Below, one piece after another: positions 1 to 5,370 of a stretch of DNA of 5,370 nt; position 1 is the stretch's first letter, and the number at the start of each line of letters is the position of its first letter. A model generated the notes under the pieces. The model searched no databases, had not been told where the DNA came from, and was given only the letters and a program-made list of their open reading frames with translations. The stretch is from Actinomycetota bacterium (GTDB lineage: Bacteria > Actinomycetota > Acidimicrobiia > IMCC26256 > PALSA-610): contig JAUZEM010000500.1 in assembly GCA_030839005.1 (NCBI GenBank), positions 1-5,370 on the forward strand. The letters run 5' to 3'. Position numbers and translations under genes: made by a program.

Positions 1-246
1 ACGGACCGCAACCGGTTGACTGCGTTCTTCCGGATCATCCTGGTCATCCCGCAGGCCATCGTGCTCGTGGTCCTGACGTTCGCGGCGGGGGTCGTGACCT
101 TCATCGCGGTGTTCGCGGTGTTGTTCACCGGGCGCTGGCCCACAGGGATGCGGGATTTCGTGATCAACGTCGACCGCTGGTCGCTGCGCGTCCAGGCGTA
201 CTTCCTGCTGCTCACCGATGCGTACCCGCCGTTCGCGCTGGGCTGA
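1..246 (+). CDS. DUF4389 domain membrane protein, C-terminal part (5' truncated)
   Basis: The reading frame is open from the first base, so this is the last 81 residues of a longer protein that begins outside the window. A TTG at 16 could serve as a start, but the family pattern continues upstream of it (DRNRLTAFFR), so I treat the gene as truncated. About residues 9-40 are strongly hydrophobic and would form one or two membrane segments. They are followed by LFTGRWPTGMRDF and then RWSLRVQAYFLLLTDAYPPF, which is the typical ending of DUF4389 proteins. These are small actinobacterial membrane proteins, often with two such units, of unknown biochemical role. The stop at 244-246 lies 11 bp from the stop of the convergent nitrilase gene. 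Family assignment is from recalled motif similarity; no function is claimed. Confidence 0.82.
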   Translation, partial: TDRNRLTAFFRIILVIPQAIVLVVLTFAAGVVTFIAVFAVLFTGRWPTGMRDFVINVDRWSLRVQAYFLLLTDAYPPFALG

Positions 247-264
247 AACTCAGGAGCTCAGCCC
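240..264. terminator. Inverted repeat shared by two convergent stop codons, possible bidirectional terminator
   Basis: GGGCTGA at 240-246 is the exact reverse complement of TCAGCCC at 258-264, giving a 7-bp stem with an 11-nt loop. The left arm ends in the TGA stop of the DUF4389 gene, and the right arm begins with the reverse-strand TGA stop of the nitrilase gene. Because the repeat is symmetric, it would form a hairpin in transcripts from either side. No T-run follows on either strand, so it is not a textbook intrinsic terminator, although many high-GC actinobacterial terminators lack a good U-tract. The structure is visible in the sequence; its terminator role is inferred. Confidence 0.45.
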
Positions 265-1163
265 CGACGTACCGACAGCGTGAAGACGTCGGGGCGCGCG
301 TAATGACCGACGACGTCGAACTGGCGTCGTGATTGACGCACCTTGGCGACGTCGACCTCCGCGTAGAGGATTCCTTCGGTCTCGCTGATCGGGCCGGCAA
401 GGATCTCGCCGTACGGATCGACGATCACGGTGTTGCCGCGCGACATCCAGTCGTCGTCGCCGCCGTAGATGTCGTCGCGGCCGGGGAAGTCGGCCGGAAC
501 GTCGGAACCGCGCAGGCACGACGTGATCCCGAGCACGTAGCAGCGTCCTTCCTTCGCGATGTGACGCATGGACGCCACCCACACGTCGGAGTTGTCCCAC
601 GTGGGCGCGAGCAGGATGTCGACGCCTTGTTCGTACATCGCCACGCGCGCGAGCGGCATGTAGTTCTCCCAGCAGATCAATCCGCCCAGGCGCCCGAAGG
701 GCGTGTCGAACACCGGCAGCGTCGAGCCGTCGCCCATGCCCCACGCGAGTCGTTCGCCGCCGGTGGCGACGAGCTTGCGGTGCTTGCCGAGCAGCGCGCC
801 GTCGGGAGCGAAGTAGAGGATCGTGTTGTAGACCGTCCCGCCCGCGCGTTCGTTGACCGGAACGGCGAGATGGACCCCGTTCTCGCGCGCGACCTCGCCG
901 AGCGCATCACACGCCGCGCCCGGGACGTCGACGCACTGGTCGATCCAGCGCGCGTACCACTCGCCGTCCGCCCAGGGCGTCGTCCGCCAGACCCAATCCG
1001 GATACGTCGGTACGAACCCTTCGGGAAACGCGACCAGCCGCGCGCCCGCCGCCGCGGCCTCTTTCGTGAGTGTGCCGACCTTCTCGATCGTGGCCTCCCG
1101 ATCGAGGAACACGGGAGCGGCCTGCACGGCGGCAACGAGCGTGGTGGGCGCGGGATTCGTCAT
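258..1163 (-). CDS. Nitrilase, carbon-nitrogen hydrolase superfamily branch 1
   Basis: Cytoplasmic hydrolase that probably converts an organic nitrile (R-CN) to the carboxylic acid and ammonia; the substrate is unknown. Numbered from the ATG at 1163 (301 residues), the catalytic triad is complete: Glu48 in FPEGFVPTYP, Lys130 in GKHRKL and the nucleophile Cys164 in LICWENYMPLAR. A further conserved Glu137 lies in ERLAWG. The YP-x-W-x-W stretch after Glu48, the CWENYMPLAR block and the later HIAKEGRCYVLG block are typical of true nitrilases and cyanide-degrading relatives, and unlike the shorter omega-amidases. Length is slightly below most nitrilases because the C-terminal tail is short. No clear Shine-Dalgarno marks the start. 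An in-frame GTG at 1190 would add nine residues with no family similarity, so I prefer the ATG, which sits just before the first beta strand. The gene is divergent from ahcY and may share its promoter region. Confidence 0.9.
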   Translation of the reverse strand: MTNPAPTTLVAAVQAAPVFLDREATIEKVGTLTKEAAAAGARLVAFPEGFVPTYPDWVWRTTPWADGEWYARWIDQCVDVPGAACDALGEVARENGVHLAVPVNERAGGTVYNTILYFAPDGALLGKHRKLVATGGERLAWGMGDGSTLPVFDTPFGRLGGLICWENYMPLARVAMYEQGVDILLAPTWDNSDVWVASMRHIAKEGRCYVLGITSCLRGSDVPADFPGRDDIYGGDDDWMSRGNTVIVDPYGEILAGPISETEGILYAEVDVAKVRQSRRQFDVVGHYARPDVFTLSVRRG

Positions 1164-1327
1164 GCCGTTCACAATCGCACGCTCGCTCACTGCGCGCTAC
1201 CATTGAGGCTCGGTCGGGCCCAGTGGGCTGTCATCCGGTGATCCGGGCCGGCCTCCGTGAACAGGGTGGTGCGGAACGCGCCCCCATTTGGTGGCGTGTA
1301 GTGCGCGCCCGAACCGGAGGACCAGAC
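1164..1327. promoter_or_regulatory. Divergent intergenic region between nitrilase and ahcY
   Basis: This stretch must carry the promoters of both divergent genes. Towards ahcY, TAGTGC at 1299-1304 is a possible -10 box, with no convincing -35. It overlaps a possible hairpin: GGCGTG (1293-1298) pairs with CGCGCC (1304-1309) around a 5-nt loop, with one G-T pair. Other dyads are GCCC-AGT-GGGC at 1218-1228 and the palindrome GGCCGGCC at 1246-1253. On the reverse strand, GATTGT ends 7 nt before the nitrilase ATG and could be a weak leaderless -10. I see no match to the recalled SAH or SAM riboswitch core motifs. The dyads may only reflect high GC. Confidence 0.4.
1316..1320 (+). promoter_or_regulatory. 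Ribosome binding site of ahcY
   Basis: GGAGG lies 7 nt upstream of the ATG at 1328. It fixes the ahcY start, although the same frame stays open upstream to about 1070. Confidence 0.85.
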
Positions 1328-2773
<1,446 letters not shown>

Positions 2774-2776
<3 letters not shown>

Positions 2777-2838
2777 ATCTCAGAGGCCGACCTTCAGGGC
2801 CGAGCCTCAGAGCCGAGCTTCGAGGACCGAGCTTCGAG
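2774..2838 (+). repeat. Degenerate 12-13 bp tandem repeats after ahcY
   Basis: Four similar 12-mers start at 2787 (ccgaccttcagg), 2800 (ccgagcctcaga), 2813 and 2827 (both ccgagcttcgag), with steps of 13, 13 and 14 bp. A fifth, weaker copy (tgaatctcagag) begins at the ahcY stop codon at 2774. The last two copies are identical over 12 bases. The array fills most of the gap between the ahcY stop and the next gene. Its role is unknown: it could be a decayed local duplication, a protein-binding array, or part of a terminator, though no T-run follows. Confidence 0.6.
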
Positions 2839-2851
2839 AATCGTGTCTCGG
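2827..2851. promoter_or_regulatory. Imperfect dyad upstream of the SDR gene, possible operator
   Basis: CCGAG (2827-2831) is complementary to CTCGG (2847-2851), and inside these CGA (2835-2837) is complementary to TCG (2841-2843) around a GAA centre. That gives 8 paired positions in an 11-nt half-site, interrupted by a symmetric 3-nt mismatch. It covers the expected -35 and spacer of the promoter just downstream, a position suited to repressor binding. It could instead be the stem of a weak ahcY terminator. Only the symmetry is seen; the role is inferred. Confidence 0.4.
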
Positions 2852-2853
2852 CG

Positions 2854-2859
2854 TAGAGT
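2854..2859 (+). promoter_or_regulatory. Probable -10 box of a leaderless promoter for the SDR gene
   Basis: TAGAGT matches the actinobacterial TAnnnT -10 consensus and ends 6 nt before the GTG at 2866, so transcription would start at or next to the start codon. No strong Shine-Dalgarno is present; AGAG at 2855-2858 is a weak alternative. The -35 region (around 2832-2837, CTTCGA) is a poor match. Confidence 0.5.
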
Positions 2860-2865
2860 CCGGCC

Positions 2866-3708
2866 GTGCAGGATCTCCGAGGCAAGGTCGCCGTCGTCAC
2901 CGGCGGAGCGAGCGGAATCGGGTACGCGCTGGCGCGTTGCTTCGCCTCGGAAGGCGCTCGCGTCGTCATCGGCGATGTCGAAGCCGCCGCGCTCGATCGC
3001 GCGGTCTCGGAGCTCGGCGCGTCCGGCGCGGACGTCGAAGGGGTCGTCACCGACGTGACCGATCCCGCGCAGATGCAGGCGCTGGCCGACGCCGCGGTGA
3101 CCCGTTTCGACGGCGTACACGTCTTCTGCAACAACGCCGGCGTCGGAGGAGGCGGTCTCTCGTGGGAGATGCCGCTGTCGACCTGGGAATGGGTGATCGG
3201 GGTCAACCTCTGGGGCGTGATCCACGGTGTCCGGGCCTTCGTACCGCTGCTGATGCAACAGACCGAGGCCCACATCGTGAACACGGCTTCGGTCGCCGGA
3301 CTCGTCGCGGCCCCGTTCATGGGTCCGTACAACGCGAGCAAGCACGCGGTGGTCGCGATCTCCGAGACCCTGCATCACGAGCTTGCCCTGAGCGCGCCGC
3401 AGGTGAGGGTCTCGGTCCTGTGTCCCGGCTGGGTCAACACGAATATCGCCCAGAGCGCGCGCAACCGGCCCGCGCACCTGCAGGAAGGCGCGGCTCCTGA
3501 TCCGGAAGCAGCCGCACTGCTGCGTGGGTTCATCGAGCAGGGAATGCCGCCGGACGAGGTGGCCGCCAAGGTGCTCGAAGCGATTCGCGAGGAACGCTTC
3601 TGGATCCTCACCCACGACGAGCCGGGGGATTTCTGGGTCGACGGAGTCAACCAGCGCCTTCGTTCGCTCGGAGCGCGCGCCAACCCGCAGCTCGGTCTGC
3701 CCCTCTGA
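2866..3708 (+). CDS. Short-chain dehydrogenase/reductase (SDR) family oxidoreductase
   Basis: Probable cytoplasmic NAD(P)-dependent oxidoreductase acting on an alcohol or carbonyl group; the substrate cannot be read from sequence. The 280-residue protein has a classical SDR core. The cofactor loop is TGGASGIG (12-19), and Asp37 ends the second beta strand, favouring NAD over NADP. Asp63-Val64 follows, then NNAG (89-92) and the catalytic set Asn114, Ser142, Tyr155 and Lys159 in YNASK. CPGWVNT (186-192) follows the active site. After residue 200 there is a longer, variable substrate-binding part ending in a FWILTHDE segment, seen in many actinobacterial SDRs of 270-290 residues. The GTG start at 2866 places the first beta strand where the family expects it. 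The mtnA gene starts 18 bp after the stop, so the two are probably co-transcribed. Family call is very sure; a link to methionine salvage is only inferred from position. Confidence 0.93.
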   Translation: MQDLRGKVAVVTGGASGIGYALARCFASEGARVVIGDVEAAALDRAVSELGASGADVEGVVTDVTDPAQMQALADAAVTRFDGVHVFCNNAGVGGGGLSWEMPLSTWEWVIGVNLWGVIHGVRAFVPLLMQQTEAHIVNTASVAGLVAAPFMGPYNASKHAVVAISETLHHELALSAPQVRVSVLCPGWVNTNIAQSARNRPAHLQEGAAPDPEAAALLRGFIEQGMPPDEVAAKVLEAIREERFWILTHDEPGDFWVDGVNQRLRSLGARANPQLGLPL

Positions 3709-3712
3709 CTTC

Positions 3713-3717
3713 GGAGG
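3713..3717 (+). promoter_or_regulatory. Ribosome binding site of mtnA
   Basis: GGAGG sits 9 nt before the GTG at 3727, inside the 18-bp gap after the SDR stop. It supports the GTG as the true start and translation from a shared mRNA. Confidence 0.75.
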
Positions 3718-3726
3718 TCGACGCCG

Positions 3727-4770
3727 GTGCCCGCTGCCGATCCGATCCCGCCGACGATCGAGTGGCGGCGCAACGCGGTGCGTCTTCTCGATCAGCGCGC
3801 GCTGCCCGCGCGGCTCCGTTTCCTTGTCTGTAGCGACGTCGACGATCTCGTCGACGCCATCGCAACGCTCGCGGTGCGCGGCGCCCCGGCGCTCGGAGCG
3901 GCCGGCGCGTTCGGGGTGGTGCTCGCGGCGCGCACATTGCGGACCAAGCGCGAAGTGCGCGCCGCGGCGGCGCGCATCGCGCGGGCGCGTCCAACCGCGG
4001 TCAATCTGGCGTGGGGCGTCGCGCGCGGTCTCGACGCGTACGAGCGAGGCGGTCGCGACGCGGCACTCGACGTCGCGGAGTCGCTCGCGGCCGACGACGT
4101 CTACCGCAACCGGCTCATCGGCGCGCACGGCGCATCGCTCGTGCCCGTCGACGGCGCCGTGCTGACACATTGCAACACGGGCTCGCTCGCGTGCGTGGGA
4201 TACGGCACTGCGCTCGGCGTCGTGCGCGCCGCCTTCGAAGCGGGGCGCCGGCCGAAGGTGTGGGTCGACGAGACCCGGCCGTTGCTGCAGGGCGCCCGGC
4301 TGACGATGTGGGAGTGCGGCCGGCTCGGACTCGATGCGACGCTCATCGTCGACGGCGCCGCCGCGGCCTTGATGGGCCGAGGAGAGGTGGATCTCGTGAT
4401 CGTCGGTGCCGACCGCGTCGCGGCGAATGGCGACGTCGCGAACAAGATCGGAACGTACGGCCTCGCGGTGGCGGCGCGCCAGCACCAGATCCCGTTCTAT
4501 GTCGCGGCCCCCGCATCGACGATCGATCTCGGAACCGCGAACGGTGACGCGATCCAGATCGAGGAGCGTGATCCCGACGAGGTGACGCATGTGGGCTCGC
4601 ACCGCGTCGCGCCCCGAGATGTCGAGGCGTTCAATCCCGCGTTCGACGTGACACCGGCGCGACTCGTGACGGCGATCGTGACCGAATGCGGAGTCGCCCG
4701 CCCGCCGTATCGCCGTTCGCTGCCGGCGCATGTCCGGCGCGCCGCGGAGGTTGTCACACCCCCCGCGTAG
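3727..4770 (+). CDS. mtnA: S-methyl-5-thioribose-1-phosphate isomerase
   Basis: Cytoplasmic isomerase that turns 5-methylthioribose-1-phosphate into 5-methylthioribulose-1-phosphate, the step after MTA phosphorylase in methionine salvage. The 347-residue length is normal for the family. Visible signatures are VRGAPALGAAGAFG (50-63), RPTAVNLAWGV (88-98), LTHCNTGSLA (146-155), WVDETRPLLQGARLT (179-193), GADRVAANGDVANKIGTYGL (227-246) and FYVAAPASTIDL (257-268). Cys149 and Asp229 are the expected catalytic pair; their 80-residue spacing equals that of Cys160 and Asp240 in the Bacillus subtilis enzyme. These motifs, especially the HCN and GADR blocks, separate it from eIF2B-alpha and ribose-1,5-bisphosphate isomerase relatives. 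The start is GTG with a good ribosome binding site. The gene probably shares an mRNA with the SDR. Neither MTA phosphorylase (mtnP) nor mtnB, mtnC or mtnD is in the window, so the fate of the product here is unknown. Confidence 0.95.
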   Translation: MPAADPIPPTIEWRRNAVRLLDQRALPARLRFLVCSDVDDLVDAIATLAVRGAPALGAAGAFGVVLAARTLRTKREVRAAAARIARARPTAVNLAWGVARGLDAYERGGRDAALDVAESLAADDVYRNRLIGAHGASLVPVDGAVLTHCNTGSLACVGYGTALGVVRAAFEAGRRPKVWVDETRPLLQGARLTMWECGRLGLDATLIVDGAAAALMGRGEVDLVIVGADRVAANGDVANKIGTYGLAVAARQHQIPFYVAAPASTIDLGTANGDAIQIEERDPDEVTHVGSHRVAPRDVEAFNPAFDVTPARLVTAIVTECGVARPPYRRSLPAHVRRAAEVVTPPA

Positions 4771-4773
4771 TGT
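4768..4773 (+). promoter_or_regulatory. Possible -10 box for comF overlapping the mtnA stop codon
   Basis: TAGTGT fits TAnnnT and ends 8 nt before the ATG at 4782; its first three bases are the mtnA stop codon TAG. A leaderless or nearly leaderless transcript would explain why no Shine-Dalgarno precedes the ATG. No good -35 is seen at the usual distance. Read-through from mtnA is an equally possible source of comF mRNA. Confidence 0.35.
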
Positions 4774-4781
4774 CGCCCGCC

Positions 4782-5370
4782 ATGCTGCTGCGGGCCACAC
4801 TCGTTGATCTGCTCGACGCGATCGTGCCTCCGCGCTGTGCGGGGTGCGGCCGTAGCGGCGAGCTCGTCTGTGGTCCCTGTGCCGCCACCCTCGTGCCGGC
4901 GCCGATCGCGCCGCCGCCCGCACCGGTCGAGTGGTGGACTTCGTGCTTCGCCTACGAGGGTGTCGCGCGCGAGCTCGTCGCCCGAGCCAAGTACCGCAAC
5001 GAGCGCCGGCTCCTCGATCTCGTCGCGCGTGAGCTCACCCGGGCAATCGCAGCCGCACCTTCGTCGATCGACCTTGTCAGCTGGGCACCTGCAAGCGCGG
5101 CGCGCATCCGGGCGCAGGGCGTCGACCACGGGGAGTTGCTCGCTCGAACGGTCGCGCGGCCGACAGGCGCGCGTGTCGCTCGGTGCCTGCACCGCGCCGC
5201 GGGGTCGGCGCAGACCGGACTCGACGCACGCGCGCGCAGGCGTGGGCCGCCCTTGCGCGCGATCGGTCGCGTCGGTGGTGCGACGATCCTCGTCGTCGAC
5301 GACGTCGCCACGACGGGCGGAACGCTCGCGGCCGCCGCCCGGGCGCTACGGGCTGCCGGCGCCCGTGCAG
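4782..5370 (+). CDS. ComF family protein, phosphoribosyltransferase domain (3' truncated)
   Basis: The frame stays open to the window edge, so 196 residues are visible and only the C-terminal end is missing. An N-terminal zinc ribbon is formed by Cys19, Cys22, Cys30 and Cys33 in the PPRCAGCG and CGPC contexts. A type I phosphoribosyltransferase domain follows, with RIRAQGVDHGELLA (108-121), a GLDAR segment (146-150) and the PRPP-binding loop VVDDVATTGGT (171-181). This order is diagnostic of the ComF/GntX family. Members assist natural DNA uptake in competent bacteria (ComFC) or use of imported DNA and gluconate (GntX); whether this organism is competent cannot be told. The ATG at 4782 lies 11 bp after the mtnA stop. 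An in-frame GTG at 4770 would overlap that stop by one base and add four residues; neither has a well-placed Shine-Dalgarno (GGAGG at 4746-4750 is too far away). Confidence 0.92.
   Translation, partial: MLLRATLVDLLDAIVPPRCAGCGRSGELVCGPCAATLVPAPIAPPPAPVEWWTSCFAYEGVARELVARAKYRNERRLLDLVARELTRAIAAAPSSIDLVSWAPASAARIRAQGVDHGELLARTVARPTGARVARCLHRAAGSAQTGLDARARRRGPPLRAIGRVGGATILVVDDVATTGGTLAAAARALRAAGARA

Noticed and set aside
333..1241. 302-codon open frame on the forward strand opposite the nitrilase
   Set aside because: Composition is Arg/Val/Asp-rich with no recognisable domain, and the opposite strand encodes a nitrilase with an intact catalytic triad.
1070..1327. N-terminal extension of ahcY by 86 codons
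   Set aside because: The frame is open by chance. The extension overlaps the nitrilase 5' end, is Arg-rich and lacks homology, and the ATG at 1328 has a well-placed GGAGG.
1191..1327. SAH or SAM riboswitch upstream of ahcY
   Set aside because: I looked for the conserved core motifs as I recall them and found no match; only generic GC-rich dyads are present.
3837..3856. 9-bp inverted repeat with a 2-nt centre inside mtnA
   Set aside because: It arises from GTC-GAC and GAC-GAT codons for the SDVDDLVDA stretch; such Val-Asp runs are readily palindromic at high GC.
2794..4923. 709-codon open frame on the reverse strand
   Set aside because: It lies opposite the well-supported SDR and mtnA genes, runs into comF, and encodes a very Arg/Asp/His-rich product without family motifs. 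This is the usual antisense shadow of GC-rich coding DNA.
5291..5304. Perfect 14-bp palindrome CGTCGTCGACGACG
   Set aside because: It encodes the conserved VVDD of the ComF PRPP loop with the preferred codons, so no separate function is needed.

Overview
The window is a GC-rich stretch, and all its genes use G/C-ending codons and GTG or ATG starts. The proteins look actinobacterial: a DUF4389 C-terminus, a 482-residue AdoHcy hydrolase with the bacterial insertion, and an Acidimicrobiia- or mycobacteria-like gene style. Two genes lack a Shine-Dalgarno and have a TAnnnT box just before the start codon, which fits leaderless transcription common in Actinomycetota. The lineage below phylum is inference. 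I see no mobile element, CRISPR array, tRNA or rRNA.

Layout. Positions 1-246 (+) hold the end of a DUF4389 membrane protein. It converges on a branch-1 nitrilase read from 1163 (or 1190) down to 258 (-). The two stop codons lie 11 bp apart, in the two arms of one inverted repeat. A short divergent promoter region separates the nitrilase from ahcY (1328-2776, +), S-adenosyl-L-homocysteine hydrolase, which has a good ribosome binding site. An 89-bp gap follows, with degenerate 12-13 bp repeats, an imperfect dyad and a probable leaderless promoter. Then come an SDR oxidoreductase (2866-3708, +), mtnA (3727-4770, +; methylthioribose-1-phosphate isomerase) 18 bp downstream, and a ComF-family phosphoribosyltransferase (4782 to the window edge, +), cut off after 196 codons.

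How the genes work together. AhcY removes S-adenosylhomocysteine left by methyltransferases. MtnA acts on the methylthioribose-1-phosphate made from methylthioadenosine. The segment from 1328 to 4770 therefore holds two enzymes that recycle S-adenosylmethionine by-products, with an SDR of unknown substrate between them. No MTA phosphorylase or later salvage gene is in view. The ComF protein probably has a separate role in DNA uptake or a related process, and the nitrilase substrate cannot be read from sequence. Most of the window is ordinary core metabolism. I found no convincing new system; the points most worth checking are in the intergenic DNA and in the SDR-mtnA pairing.
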